Source: Typha latifolia
Taxonomy: Eukaryota > Streptophyta > Magnoliopsida > Poales > Typhaceae
Assembly (NCBI GenBank): GCA_019914945.1
Contig: CM034102.1
Coordinates: forward strand, 13,319,501 to 13,383,500
Direction of reading: 5' to 3'
Length of the DNA: 64,000 nucleotides
Part shown: piece after piece, positions 1-14,200 of the stretch
How the letters are laid out: each line of letters starts with the position of its first letter
Position numbering within the stretch: position 1 is the first letter of the stretch
Position numbers and translations under genes: made by a program
Notes under the pieces: generated by a model
What the model was told of the DNA's origin: nothing
Database searches by the model: none
What the model saw: the letters and a program-made list of their open reading frames with translations, nothing else

Positions 1-1251
1 GTCGGGTTTCACCAAACATTATTGCGAATGATATTGCCATTGTTGCTATAAGAACCCCAAAGACTGCTTCTAGTTTCCGCACACCATAGTTCTCAAGGAA
101 CAGAAAGATGAAGCTGTCAACAGGATGGATGGCCTTGTAGTTAATACACAGAATTTTCTCAGATCAGCATAAAAGAGCAAGCCAACTACATAGATGAAAA
201 CTATCTTCAATTATATAGCTAACCGAAGTACTCTATGATGATAGTGCAATTAGCATAGTAATTCTTTCGTACAGATTAACATAAAAGCTTTAAATCCAGA
301 ATAGCTCAAAATAGATATTTTTTTGTCCATTGAGTTCCTCTGTTAACATGATCCATCTGATATACTGCCAAGTTAATGACAGTATCATTCAGAAAGAAGC
401 AAACTAAACAGTAAAAAAAATTACTAACTGCGAAAAAAATAGAACAAATCCGAAATCTAAATCAAAGTAAACTGCTTTCAAACCGAAACAAAACCATCAA
501 CACGCAAAAGAGCATACAACATTCCCAAACTCCCGACTTTACACCAGCAAATCAAGAATCGCATCCAAAACCTCCCAATCCAGTTGCGAAGAAAAACAAA
601 AACAAATCAAAGATGAAAAAAGGGTGAAAAAAAGCAATCTGAATCCAAATCAAATTAAACTGCTTTCATAACAGAGGAAGAACTAACAAATAGAAAACAG
701 TATGAAGAAAATATTACGTACCAATCCAACGCCGTGATGACAACCCCACCCCAGAGCGGAATCGTCCCGCCACTGAGAATCTTGATCGCAATCGCACTAC
801 CGATAACCTCCTGAATATCGGCGCCGATAAGGGCAAACTCCGCCATGACCCAAAGCGCCACTCTCGCCCAACCCGGGTACTCTTCACGGCAAAGCTCGGC
901 GAGGTGCCTCCCCGTGGCGACCCCGAGCCTCGCGGACAAGACCTGTACTAGGAGGCCCATGACGGTGGCCCAGAGGAGGAGCCAAAGGAGCGAGTACCCG
1001 GCGATTGCGCCGGCTTGGAGGTCGCCTTCCAGGTTTCCGGGATCCAAGAAGGCGATGCACATGAGGAATCCCGGGCCAGTGAAGAGCCAGAGCTTTCGCC
1101 ATGAGAAGGGCGGCGGCGAGGAGGACTCCGACGAGGATTCGTCGTCGTCGGACGAGATGGCGATCGCGACCTTCTCGTCGGAGTCGTAGGCGGTCTCCTC
1201 GTCCTCGACGGAATCGGAGGAAGCGCTCGGGAGGAGCTTCTCGGTTGCCAT
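1..1251 (-). CDS. NRAMP-family divalent metal transporter, 5' part (cut by window edge)
   Basis: A proton-coupled transporter of Mn/Fe-type divalent metals in the plant NRAMP2/3/4/5 group, expected in endomembranes or vacuole. Exon 1 is 1251..722 and exon 2 runs from 113 to the left edge; the split codon TG|C gives the family sequence [14 protein letters not shown] across the junction. About 214 residues are visible of a usual 500-550. Residues 1-50 are acidic and Ser-rich. The first membrane helix carries the metal-binding DPGN motif at D70-N73, followed by [13 protein letters not shown] and further helices. The start lies in a good plant context and upstream sequence is non-coding. Exon 1 is GC-rich while the intron (114-721) is AT-rich, a contrast common in monocots. 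The family call is firm. Which paralogue it is, and therefore its membrane, is not settled by this fragment. Confidence 0.95.
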
Positions 1252-4200
1252 GGGAGGGATGGGGAGAAGAGAGAGAAGGAAGAGGAGTCGTTCGAAAGGA
1301 GTCTGATTACGGGATTTTATACATCGGAGGTGACGAGATGCGCCCGTTTTAGTTCGAGGATAAAGGCCACTTTATCGGCGAATAAGTGTTTTTTATTCAA
1401 CGAGATTACGAGAGTAATACTAATATACCTTTAAAACGGTGATAAACCCTGGTCAACATCCTGTTATCAAGGGTTTATCGGAATAATAGAAATTGGGTTT
1501 CTTCGAAATATTACACTTCTGACCCCAAAAATAGAGTAAATATGAAAAAGGGACCTATAAAAAATATAGAATGTTTATGTTTAAAAATATCTTAAAGTAA
1601 TGAGCAGTAAAAAGACATGTCATCAAAAGATCCCTTTTTTTAGTGGTGGGGCCCAGCTGATATCGGCAAAATTGTCGCACATAGAATGAACGGATCCAGG
1701 ACGAGCCTTGAACCACGAGATCGTGGTTCTGGCGTACCAACTCCCGCCACGTCAACTCGAGTTGGATACTTCCGGTTACTTTTAGTCGCACTATGGCGAG
1801 GAGTATTTTACATAATACACCCTATATTTACCCGAATTTCACATTCCAGCCCTGTACTTTTGCTTTACAAAGCACAATTTGGTATTATTGTAGAGTACTA
1901 TAGACAAATTTCTCTTCATTCGGAGAGAGGCAACGAGCGCTGGGAGGGTGACGTGGATGCCGCGTAAGATTATAGGGTGGCGTGGATGCCTCGTAGGATA
2001 AAGTGCGACTTCCATGGAACCTGAGTGGCGAGGGGTAGAAAGAAAGCGGGACGGGAACGCGTGGCGGGATGCGGTCACCGCCCATCCTAGCCGTGCCTCT
2101 CTCGTGGTCCCACGAGTTGGGAAGTGGCTGCCCTCGTTTCGGATCGCCATGTCACTCTCTAATTCTCGTATGTCCACGTCACTTAATTAATTAATACGGT
2201 GTGTTACAATTAGGACGTGTATCTTTCTTTGAATTTAGAATAATTTGATAACAACTATACACTTAGACTACTAAATAGTTCGGATCTATGTCGACATTAT
2301 GACTAGAAAATAACGTATTTAAGTGTACAAAGATTTTCTAATTTAGTTAATTAAAGAGGTTGTTATAAGTATAATAGATAAGTGCAGGATTTTATTTTGG
2401 TATTTATCGATGATATAAGAAGTAAAAAAAGATACATAATAAATTGGCGAAAATAAAAATATAAATCTGCATGAATAAATCAATACTGAAACAATAAATA
2501 GACATACTATTCGCTCGCTCCACATACCTTAGTTTAGATTAGATTGCATAATATATTTTTGGCCTTTCTTTTTTAACATCTCTTATCAAGTTTATGATGC
2601 CTATGACTTGTTCAGATTGCACTCCTTTTTCTTCTTTTTATTCTTTTAAACATATCTCCTTATCTTGATTGCAAGACTTGTCTCTGTAGTCTTTATCACT
2701 ACCATTAGGCATTAGCCTTTTGCATTGACAAGCCACAGAGTAGAATATAAAGTCCATGTCATGGGACTAGCTATGTATGGAGAGAGACATTCCTTAGCAA
2801 ATAAAAAGTAGAGATAAAAGAATGCTATCTTGATCATGTAGATATTATCTCACCAAGATCAGGACATGGGAAGCTTCTAACATCCCATCAATACCTAGGA
2901 TTATTAGGAAGGTGGTATTATATATATATAGTATTCTAATTTTTCAATAAAATAAGAGAGTTTATACTTGTATATATTATTATTGTGTTTAGAAATGATA
3001 GTTTAGCAAAGGATTAAAATATTCTTTAAAACGGATGAACGAGAAAAGGAGAAAGAGATTAAAATGATAGACGATTCAAATGATATATTTTCAAAGATAA
3101 AATAATAATTAATAAATATAAAAATATTATATAAAAAATGAGAGATGCGAAGTGGGTGTAACTATACTAGTCTAAACTTCAGTAGTTGTTTATTTGGTTA
3201 CCACTATAAAAAGATTTATACTAGAATAAATATATTCGTATTCTATAAGATAACGAAGGCCAAGAAATTTAGACCAATCCTTAACTCCCTTACACTTAGA
3301 AATAATTTTTTTATTATCATAGAATATTTATTAAAAGTATGTATAATATGTTAATTACTAATTTATATTTGATATATGTATATATATCCTATCAACTTAC
3401 TTTATATCAAATCAAATAGTATATATAATAATTTTATAAAAAATAAAACATAATATTTTCTTCACTTTATATTATATTAAAGATAATTATTGCATTCTTA
3501 TTTCAGAATATAAATCAACATAAAAATAATTTTTTATAAAATAAATTTTTTATTTTAATAATAACAAAGAGTAATACATATTTTAAAATTAACCTTATTC
3601 CTAAAGTAAACGAAACATTAAAACCTCGCCTCCCGTCTAGGCTTAGATGTTGAGGTGCTTCCTCTTTGTCCTTCCTCGCCTCCTCCTCCTCCTCCTCCTC
3701 AGCCTCAAAGCAAAGCATGGGTTAGAGGCGAGCTTGGGGATGCACATCCCAGCCTTGACATTGAAACGGACAGTAGGCCTAAAAGTTCAGTCCGAAAGGT
3801 GACGTGATCTTGATGAACAAGGCTAGCATGCAAGATAAATACGGCGTATGATATATATGATCCGACCAAAGAGACTCCATTACCGAGAACGAGAGAGAGA
3901 GAGAGACGTGTTACTTTACTTGATAACGTATAAGTATCGGATAGCATGTAGGTTATCGAAATATGACGAGAAATAGGTTTTTATATTAAATCTCAAACTA
4001 GAAAAAAATTCGACTCCTGAGAGCGTGTATATTCGTGTTAAGTGTCGACAAGTATTCAGATCAGTTTTCGGATATATATATATATATAGTTATGTAAGGA
4101 ATTATGATAGCATAATTAGCAAATATATAGTACAAAGTATAAAAATAGTCTTTCACATCACTATTTTCTAATCTTTCAGACTAGATGTGCAAATATTAAT

Positions 4201-4810
4201 TGGAATATTATTCTTTAGTCGATATTGTAACAGTGTAAATTATTCGGATACAAATAGGAATTCAAATATTAAAACTCGATATGAATTCGAATCAGGTCAG
4301 GATTTAATCTGCTCGTCATGGGAAATTCCTCTTATTCCTTTTATCGAACCTAATTTTATGTTGGCAGGAGGCATACATTAGTAACACCTAATGGTCAACA
4401 ATTTGATACCGAGTTGTAGGAAACCCTGGGAAAAGAAAAAGATATTAAACCCTGGCAAACCCTAGCATCCAGATGCTCAAGAAAATATATTCAACCAACC
4501 TAAAATTTTACCAAACATGACATAGAAGACAAGAATTACTTTGAGAAAAGGCCACTTCATTATGCATCAGTAATCACTTGAATACCAATATATGACAATC
4601 GCATTTTGTTAACATATATGGAAAGAGAAAAACTAGAATTGTGTATTGCCAGATAGCCCTCTGCTATCTTTAATACAAAATTTACTCTTACTAATCGCAG
4701 ATATCATCGCCTCCATAATACTGTCATTCAATCACAGTAATATGTTGGCGAAAGGAATCTGATGGGATTAAGGGCCTTCAAACCGAAACATATGAACTCT
4801 TTCAGACTGA
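1252..4810. other. AT-rich intergenic spacer
   Basis: No coding region found. It lies between the 5' end of the NRAMP gene and the 3' end of the SEP1-like gene, so both leftward genes are separated by about 3.5 kb. It contains short TA runs (about 2921-2932 and 4074-4088) and a duplicated motif (GTGGATGCC followed by a CGTA-type stretch) at about 1953 and 1983. A GC-richer patch at 1680-2150 holds only short open frames without recognisable domains. Confidence 0.6.
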
Positions 4811-6777
4811 TTAATCTCGAGAAGCAGATTGAAAGATAAAGAATGCCGTCAGAACTCCAACCAAACCAGTACCAACCAGCGCCAATGTAGGCAATGATGC
4901 TGCTAACCCAAAATTCTGTAAAAAAAACAAGTTGATAGCAATTTCTTAGTAGCGCACATTGTAATAATATTAATAATAATAAGCCATTCGTCTTTTGCTC
5001 TTTGTAAGTTCCAATCAACTACATAAAGACCACTATTATACTCTTGGCAAACCATCCACACTAAAATGTGATCAAAGGCTGATTAGATAGAACACCGATC
5101 TTGATGAAACATTCACTAAAATTAATGAGGTGAAGCACTACAAGCAAGCAAAGAAATTAGTAGATGCAGGATGTATGATCTAAACAAGGTTAAGCAAAAG
5201 AAACCTAGGAGTTAATCAAGATATCCAAGAACCAGAAGAGGAACATAGGAAAGAGCAATCAATAAATGTTAGTGGTGATACATATCATGAGAAGAATGTC
5301 GATGTAGGATGAGTAATTTTTAAACGAGCATCGTAACTCAATGTTGAGTCTTGTCATAACATGAGCATGATTCTCCCCTCTATCCCTCCCAATTAAACCA
5401 CTAATTTACTCCAAGAGATCAAAGAGGGTAAAGAATGAACATTGTTCCTTCCTAGTACTACGCATTTAATAGGATGAGTAACTGTTAATCACACATCCTA
5501 ACAGATTAAGCTAAATATCTAATCCAGTGATCAATGTTGAGGCTTATCATAACATGAGCATGATTACTCCCCTCTATCTCTCCTAATTGAACCACTAATT
5601 TACTCTAAGAGATTCAAAGAGGGTAAAGAATGAACATTGTTCCTTCCTAGTACTACGCATCTAAAGGATTGTGCTGTTGGAATTTGCATTCACCAAGGGA
5701 TGATTTCACTATTCACAAAGAGTCCATACCTCTAGTATTCCTTTCCCGGTTGCTATTTCAACAGTAATTGCACTTACAAATCCAACCATTGCAAGGCGAC
5801 TGAGCCATACATCTAATCCATTGTTCTCCTTTGTGCCCTGCTCACACCTTATAGACAGCGAGATTGCTTGTGATTGAACTTTCCTTCTGTTGGAGGTAAT
5901 CCAGAAGACTGCAAACAACAACAAAAATCACAAAAGAAGAACAACAGGCATCAAAGCCATTACCGAAATATACCTAATTTCACAATAGAGGCATAACAAT
6001 ATATAACTTACCTTCCTGAAATTAGATCATAATAGAACAAGTAGAAGAAGATGCTTTATATGAAATGCTGCTATTTTATTTTTTTTTCCTTTGAGAGGTA
6101 GATATTGCACCTAAATACCGATGAAACATAAAGCATGAAAAATCGGATATATAGATATAAGCTAACCTTCTTGTTCCAGTTTCCTATTGTGATAGATACA
6201 AGAAAGAAATATAAACCACCCCTTGGTTACTGTAGACCAGATCAAGTCATGCTTCAATTAGATAAAAAAAAATGTAAATCCTAAAAGAGTATGCACTTAA
6301 ATATTCGTACGGTTCCATCAATTTCGGCCGAATTAGGTCAAATACACTGCGCATTACCAACTTCCGAGAAGAAAGGCACGGATTAACCCCAAAATCAATG
6401 AAAAAGTTCAACAAAAAAAAAAATTTAGTTTCTTGTTATGAATAAGAAAACCCACAAATGCAATACTAGGGTAGTAATCACAAAGCAAGGTTTCTAGGGG
6501 GGAGAAGTTCCAAACTTTAGTTATCGATGGTTCATTTCATAGCGGAATACTAGTATTCTCCAAAATTAGAGCAAAAGAGAAGAAATTTAACCGTGGGAAG
6601 TGCCACGCTTGAAGGAAGAAGCGAGCACCGAGGTGGAGCGAAAGGGCAGAATCCTGGGATAGGAGCCGGCTTTGGTGGTTCCGGCCACGGAGCTCGCTGA
6701 AACCAGAGACACCAAGAAGTTACTAGAGTTATACGGTGCAAGACTTGTCTATTTGTGTGTGTGTGTGTGTGTGTGTG

Positions 6778-6812
<35 letters not shown>

Positions 6813-6861
6813 GTAGGAGAGAGGAGCAGCATGATGAAGTCGAAAGGAGAGCTTGAGCCAT
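4811..6861 (-). CDS. SEP1: Stress-enhanced protein 1-like, two-helix light-harvesting-like protein
   Basis: A thylakoid protein of the chlorophyll a/b-binding-like (ELIP/SEP) superfamily; members rise under high light and are linked to photoprotection. Hand-built exons are 6861..6813, 6696..6592, 5908..5730 and 4915..4811. All junctions are GT..AG and in phase, giving 145 residues, close to the 146 of Arabidopsis SEP1. Residues 1-70 are Ser/Arg-rich, as in a plastid transit peptide. Helix 1 is about 82-111 with the LHC-like core GLDVWLSRLAMVGF, then VEIATGKGILE. Helix 2 is about 118-139, in the stretch beginning NFGLAASLPTLALVG. The C-terminus is FIFQSASRD. The first intron contains GT and AG microsatellites and its donor is weak; reading straight through it puts the rest of exon 2 in the wrong frame, which is why I infer the splice. 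The family call is firm and the exon 1 boundary is less so. Confidence 0.88.
5339..5660 (+). repeat. Pair of ~128-bp direct repeats in a SEP1-like gene intron
   Basis: The copy at 5339-5465 recurs at 5532-5660 with few differences. Both begin CAATGTTGAG and end with a TAGTACTACGCAT stretch, and 66 bp separate them. They lie in the 4916-5729 intron. The pattern suggests a local duplication; no coding capacity was seen. Confidence 0.85.
6754..6810. repeat. Compound (GT)n-(AG)n microsatellite
   Basis: About 12 GT units followed directly by 15 AG units. On the minus strand this is a CT tract then an AC tract, lying just downstream of the first donor (6812-6811) of the SEP1-like gene. It is inside the inferred first intron, so length changes should not alter the protein if that intron is spliced. 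Confidence 0.95.
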
Positions 6862-8263
6862 GGAGGGATGGAGATAAAATCAATGGGGGATAGTGGAAGC
6901 ACTCGCTACGTAGCCCCTTTTTGTTAATCTTCTTGCGTCTTATCCGTACTTCTTTATTAGTCTAAAAGACAAGGCTGTGATTGTTGCTCCGCGACCTGTT
7001 TGTTTCAGTATCCATCCACACATTTGGGAATGGATAATCAAGCAATTAGTTGTCATGCTCGGCTACTTAAACTAGAACTATAGTTTCGACCTGGGCCAAT
7101 CTGGCTGAGCAGTCTGTTCGTCAGCCCGCTCGTAAGTGGGTCATGCCGGGCTAGAATAGCCTAAGCTGTTACCGCCCATCGGCCCGCAAGAAAGTGGGCT
7201 CGGGTTAGACAAGATGCTGACCGACAAAAGCCATCGTCTGTCGAGCTAGTGGGCAACAAGCCGGTGAGGTGATTGCAGCTTATGTCTACGGAATAGAGGT
7301 TGGGGAGTTGGGAGAAAGGAGGAATAGAGCCGGGTTAGGGAAGCGAGGAAGGAGAGGGTTAGGGAAGTGAGGAAGGAGAGGAGATTGGGAGAAGGGATGG
7401 GGCCCGCGAGATTTGAGAGGTGATGGAAGAAGAGGGTGCAGGAAGGAGGCGACGGAGGAAGGGATGGGGCCGATGACATTGATTGGGTAGGCGTTCCGCC
7501 CAGGCCTGAAAGACTTAGGTAGAGGGAGCTCAAAGATTAGCTCAGGGTTGAGGCGGCGGAGGAGGAGCTCTTTTAAGACGAAGTCGAGGGTGGGAAACTG
7601 GCAAGTAGGGCTAGGAACTGGCAGAGTTGGTTGGCCAAATAATCATCTCCCTACTGGAAAAGACCTAATAAGGCCAACAAAACACAAATAAAAGGGATTC
7701 AAGCTGCAACGCATTATTTCATTAAATTCTTGCTCTTTCAACACTTCGCAAGTATAAGTTGGAAGAAGGTAAAAACAGAAAGTGAACGTGTCTAAAATTC
7801 CCAGTCCTTCAAGAATATAAACACCCCCACAAATACCAAATCAAAAAGGAAACAGGGAGTCTCATCATCTTATGGGCCAACCAATCAGCAAAAGTTGTAG
7901 AGAATGGAAAAATTGCAATACTGCTTGAAATAATTTATAAACAGAAAGAAGGCAATTACGAGTTACTACATAAACTGCCCAATTTCCATCCATACAGATT
8001 CAACTCTTTGACACAGAAACCACATACAAGGATGCCATTTGTATATCTGTTCGCATTCGTGCATGCTGTTCTAGTGACTATCAACTATCAAGCATTAACA
8101 TAGGCAAGGCAGCTGGAACATCGGAAAGGCGATTTGGTGTATGTACAGCAAGAGCACCAAGAAGCCGATTCAAGTTATTAATACCACATGCCTGATTGGC
8201 ACAGTAAAAATGATAGAAGATAAATATCACGACATTAATTGGGGTCGCGCTGTTGCCAGTGTA
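6862..8263. other. Intergenic spacer with a GC-rich patch
   Basis: The region between the 5' end of the SEP1-like gene and the stop codon of the F-box/LRR gene. A GC-rich, G-rich patch at about 7080-7620 holds a tandem pair of 24-bp units (7332-7355 and 7356-7379, each beginning GGGTTAGGGAAG). Its open frames are low-complexity and match no family I recognise. The remainder up to 8263 is probably partly the 3' untranslated region of the F-box gene. Confidence 0.5.
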
Positions 8264-11200
8264 CTATCCCATTAGGCTGCTTTGAATGCGCTTCAGGCTG
8301 GGGCATATCACGCGAAGTTTATCAAAATACTCGGCATTTATCTGCCAAGAAGGTTAAAATTGCTCAACAATCCAGAGCTTAAAACAAGGAAGATCGGGAA
8401 AATAAATAGGAATTTCAACTGGATAGTATATCCATGTATGTTGAACAGCAAGCATACTCCATGTGGAAGTCCTAATACTAGAACAGCGCATATCAAGAAA
8501 TCTAACCTTCGGGCAGGAGTGAAGGTTCAGGGTCTCCAACACTTCACAGTGTGAAATAGCCGATTCTAGTTCATCCTCTTCCAGCATGATGCAAGCCTGC
8601 AAGTCATTATTCAAAAAGGAGAAAGCAAACACATTCAAAACCACAACAAAAAATGAGAAAAAAGTGACTTTATCTTGTGGTTGGACAAAAAACTGTATTT
8701 GGATCAGGAGTAACTAGACACCTATTCCTGCATTGGTGCATAAACATATTCTAAAGTAATGTCACTATGCACATGTGATATACGACAATCTCAAGAATAG
8801 CTGGCACTCTGTGAATTTGCCTTATGCCTTGACTTTATCTGCCTAGAGCAGATTGAGACCACTCAGTGTGTGCTCTACTAGCACACACCGTTGACAGTAA
8901 CTACTTTTCCAAGGGAAAATTCTCGACAAGCAGAATGGTGCCACAAAGTAGATTAATCATGTAGAGGTAAGACAGCTAGCATTCATACACAAAATCACAG
9001 AATTGTAACAATCCAACCATATCAGCCATGAGAAATTCTCTATTAGTATAGCGCCAATTCTCCAGAACACGGCACCATTCCAGACAGTGATGACCAGAAA
9101 CTACCATGCAATGGCACATGGAGAGCACTAACAAAACAAGAACTAAAGACTACTAGAAAATATGGAAAAGAATAGCCCATTTATAATCTACATCATAATA
9201 TCACTGTACCATGTGAAACCAGAGAGAATTAATAGAACCGTGGAACAAATTGGATAGAAAAAAGGGGCATGCAGCTGAATGAGGCTCCCACCTATGCAGG
9301 GTAATGAGAGAAGATGTATGCAACATTATCCCATTTCTGAAGATGTTTCCAGAATTTAAAATCGTAACTTCTCATAATCAACAAGCAAGCCTCACTGTCA
9401 CACCAAATGGCCCCTCGATAACAAAAAATAGATACCAACAGACATGTGGAAGGGCATTATAAACTGTCTGAACACTCAATGTTGTTCAACATTTTGTAAC
9501 AATATGATAACACTAACAAATTTTCAAACTGAAGTATGAAAACGTTTGCACCTTCAGGCAGGATAAATTACCAGAAGCTGGAGGTTGGTTAGTCTTGGAC
9601 AATCAAGCTTCAAAACCTCCAGCGAACTACAATTGCTGCATAAAAAGTAAAAGTGCATACTAAGTATCAGTAGATATATACAGGAAAGTATCCTGGGTAT
9701 ACATAAACAGGGCTGGAAACCTTGGGCTGGAAACAAACAAAAGGATCGGTGGAAAACTAACCTCAAATTAAGAGTGCAGAGATTGAAACACATAAGGTCC
9801 ACTTCCTTCAGATTAGTTGACAGATTGAGATTTATTTTGGACAAATGTAAACAATGTGCCGTCAATGGAATGAGAACTTTCTTAATATTCGGACAACCAG
9901 TACAGTTAAGAACTTCAAGCAAACAATCAGACTTCTTTAATGCCTCATTGTTCTCCACAGGAATAGAGTTGGATGGACAAATATCAACTGGCATCTCAGA
10001 TGGACGGTAACCGCTTGAGCCCCACACCAATTCATTCAAATTTGTACAACCATTCAAGTTCACATGAACTAAATTAGTGCAGCAAGCAAGAAGCTCCAGT
10101 ATAGCAGTCTGCCCAACAGATGAATACGACAAATCTAACTCTAGAAGTGCTGGAAGTGCATCTTCTTTATAAAGAGCTTCTAAAGAAGAATCAGTGAGGT
10201 ATTTGCAAGCTGATAGCTTTAATATCTGCAAGAATATATCAATATATATAGAGATCAAAACATGTAGAACTTTCAGAACTCTGTCGTTTCCATCATAATC
10301 CATGTACATATATGTATGTATATCAACATCTATTTACCAACGCAAATAGAGTTTCGTATACCAAATCATGCTAACATAAAGAGAATTTTGCTCACTTTGA
10401 AGGTGACATACTAAAAGGACTAGAAACGAATGTGTAGTATTTATTCATCTAAGAAGCCTAAAATAGTCCAATAACACAATTTCACTGGTATAATCAACTC
10501 CACCGCTGAAGCAAATGAAGCTCATATTCTGTAAGTTGTATAATGATGATGGTTTTCAATGATATTGTAGTATACAAACAACTAAACAAGAAGCAATTAC
10601 CATTCCAGTATATCGTGCAATGTTTTATAAGGAACTGTAGTATTCCAAAAACAACTATATGACAAATATCAACACATCATGACTGTATATAATGTTCCAA
10701 TCTCTAATAAATCTGTACCTGCCATTTCTTAGTTATGCCCTACACTGGTGCATACATACCTGGCAGACAGCCCCATTTGCATGTTCAAGGTCCTTGGTAT
10801 CCAGGAGGAAAGTACTAAAAAATATTATCTATCGGTTTGTTCTCAGAATTGTTGCTCCAAGAGTAAAATATGTTATTTGAGTTGACTATTCAAGCCTAAT
10901 CAAACAAAGCACCAAAGAGAGACTGAACTACCAATAATCACCACAAACCAAAAACCCACTTAAAACAATATGAATAGAAGTCTCAGTGCATTGGGTTCCA
11001 GATGGAAGTAACTAAAAGCAGTACAAGTACAATGCTTTAGTAACTGAAATGAGAATGTATATGAGACAAAAAGATACTTTTATAACTACATGCATGAGAA
11101 AAAAATCCACCTTTAACTGCGAACAACTATCAAAAACAGGTCTTAAGTTTGTCAAGAATGTATATGACAGATCAAGCAGGGTTAACCGTCGAAGCCAATG

Positions 11201-14200
11201 CAGAGAAGATAACCCGTCAACCCCTATGGATAGGCATGATGACAGGATTAGGCACTGAATGTGAGGGCATGAAGCTGCCATTTTGGACAATGAATCATCC
11301 AGGAGCTGCCTGCAAAAGCAAGAGATGGAGAACTCAGTTGAATTGCAGCAACAATAAACAAGGAAACATGAAAAGACAACAGAACCTGCAGAAGGAGGCA
11401 TCCAACGATGTCAAGCGAGGGCAATTAATTGAAGCCTGAGAGAGCATGCCACAACCCTTCAGTTCCAATATAGACATTTTTGGAGCTTCAATCTGTAGAA
11501 TACTCAATTTTGGGCAAATTCCCAGATTAAGTGACTCAAGACCAACCTATAAACAATGCATCTCGTCAGACTAAAAACGGATGTAGCAAAATTTTACATC
11601 TTAGGATAAAACATAAACGCATAATTATACTTTTTATAAGCACAGATGCTGCCATAAGGTATCCACAAGTATGTGAAGGTAAATCTACATATTACTTCCT
11701 TCCAGTGAAGAATATAAAGGGAACTTCGTGTTGACAGAAATTACAATATTGGAAATTTATTCAATATTACATCTAGCATGAACGTCAGAAGGTTCATGAC
11801 TTCATTCAATGATAAAAATTGATTCTGCAAAGAAAAGAGAAAAATGAACTGTTTTGAATTCTTTCCTGTCTTTATCTACTGTCCCGCTCCCCGCAGCTCC
11901 AAGCTGCTGGAACGAGACTACAAAGGGCAAAGCAAGGTGCTCTTATTTTACGACGGTAGGGACGTTTAACAAGACAGGATTAAGCTACCATACAATAGCA
12001 TAGAAAATAAAAATAAGACAGGAAAATATAGGTGGCAAAAGGACAAACCAGCCTTTGGAGCATCTATGCTGTAACTCAAAGAATGACCACTCCATAATAT
12101 AAATGGACTCCTAACTCACTTAGAGTCGTATTCTCTGAGAAATACCTACTTAAACATGCATAGTATTTAACAAGACAGCAATCCGCATCAATAATCATCG
12201 CAAATCATACACATAGCTCTATATTAGGTGTGCCAAAGGTTAAAACTTGCTCCACTCTTTGTATTAACTGCAAGATTAAAAGTTATAAGTTGGTTGTTTG
12301 ATCTAGTTGCCAAAGCCCAATGTCATAAAGCACTTCCGACAGTTTGCTGAAAATCCTACTAATTCCTATGCTACACATGTTGCTGCATAGATTACCTATA
12401 AATGTATTTATTAGATTTTAACTAAGCATAATGCACCAACTATATCATCTCTCATTTCTTGCACCGAAATCTGCCTCCCTTCTATTGAAGAGGTGAGACA
12501 ATTGCACAAACGGTTCATGGTTGTATGCTGTATAGAATGCATCTCTTGTCAGTGTTTTTCAGGTATTGTGCGGTTATGGTCGATGAATGGGGATCTTTCT
12601 TTTTTCTTCCAAAAAGCAATTTAGTGCAAACAAAGAAGCCATCAGCAATAAAAGCGAGGACTTCAAAAAAGAAAGTAAAGAGGGTTAATAGGATAAAAAT
12701 GTATCTTTGAGTACACCAGTCACCAGCATATTATTCTACAAATCCGGTTCTTTATTAAGACAGATACTGAAGAAAATCACTCCCAATGAAAAGCAAGCAG
12801 TCAGCAAGATAAATGACTGTAAACTAAGAAAACCACAAGCCAAAAAAGGTGGTCAACTTACCGGACAGAATGATGCTTTTTCAAGATGATCACAACCATC
12901 AAGATTTATTTTTTGAAGATTTGGACACGACAATTCAATGAAAGTCATTGAACGACAATCAGCAAGTGAAAGACTGATCAAAGAACTGCTGCTGAGTCTG
13001 ACCATGCTCAAGCTCTGAGATACACAATAAACATATAAATGAAATGAATGAACAGAGACTCAAAATAAGCAAATAAATTAAATCACAACATACATTCAGA
13101 ATGTGACAGACAATTCAGATAGCAACATCATATGAAAACAAATGAAATGAACACAAAAAGCATACAAACTTGGATGGGAGTTGTCGCAATAATATTAAGG
13201 CCAAAAAATTCAAAAATAGAAGCAGGAGATCGAGAAGAGCTCTTACATTTTAGTCCATCCGAGGAGCCAAAAATAAATTGTCATAAATTCTAGTTTACTA
13301 GAATAATTGGTAAGACACAACTCAACAGAATTACCTACTTCCAACTTACCTCCCACCAAGCTGGATAGGACAGGAGTCAGTACGTACACAAATAGCAAAT
13401 AGAACAACACAAAAATGAGATTAGAGAGCCTAAAAGAAAGGCAAACAAAAATTGTAGCCTCGAGTCTTGGCTTCACGAAATATCTTCTTTTAAGGGAGAT
13501 AACAAGATAATTTTATCATATGGATACCACCAGAGTCCATAATCTACATGATGACAGCTTCCTAGCTCGATCATGTCTCCCGCATATCGTATCAAGGTCA
13601 TAAATTACCTTTATATTGCACATAACAAGTCAACCAATTCATGTACTCTTGGATCCACCAGCACTCAAACCTCACTTAGGTATATAGTAAGTTCAAAGGT
13701 GTTAAAATAAGTGAAAAGAGGAAAACTGTTAATGTCAGGAGGCAGAAGAAAGACAAAATTCAAAACTCAAAAGTAAAGGAAAACAAGTGTTCAGCAAGTA
13801 CAACACCTTTAGATAAAAGTATGTCCAGCTATTGAATGATATATATACTAATTATTCAGGCAACTATACCAACACGCAATGGACTCTTAGACTACCTTCC
13901 TTGTAACAATTAAGTCCAACATTCTGAGGACATAACAAAACTCACAAGGAAGAGAGATGATAAAAGTATAGAGTTGATTAGGTGTTGCACTATCAATGAA
14001 GCAGGACAAAAATGCAAATGACATAAGTTAATATAAATCAATCAAAACCTACCAAATAGAAGTTCTCAGAATAAGCATGTAAAAAAATGTGCCCTATGGT
14101 CACTGGCAAAGTGTGTTGATTTCAAGAGAATGACTCATATAGTCATATCCTATCTAATATGCAATACAATAGCTCTACGTTCAACAATGAAGGTTCTCAA

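Noticed and set aside
845..1352. Plus-strand open frames over NRAMP exon 1
   Set aside because: Shadows of a GC-rich exon; the minus-strand NRAMP frame has the family motifs.
7332..7379. TTAGGG-containing tandem pair, possible interstitial telomere repeat
   Set aside because: Only two units of a 24-bp purine-rich repeat; plant telomere repeats are TTTAGGG arrays, which are absent.
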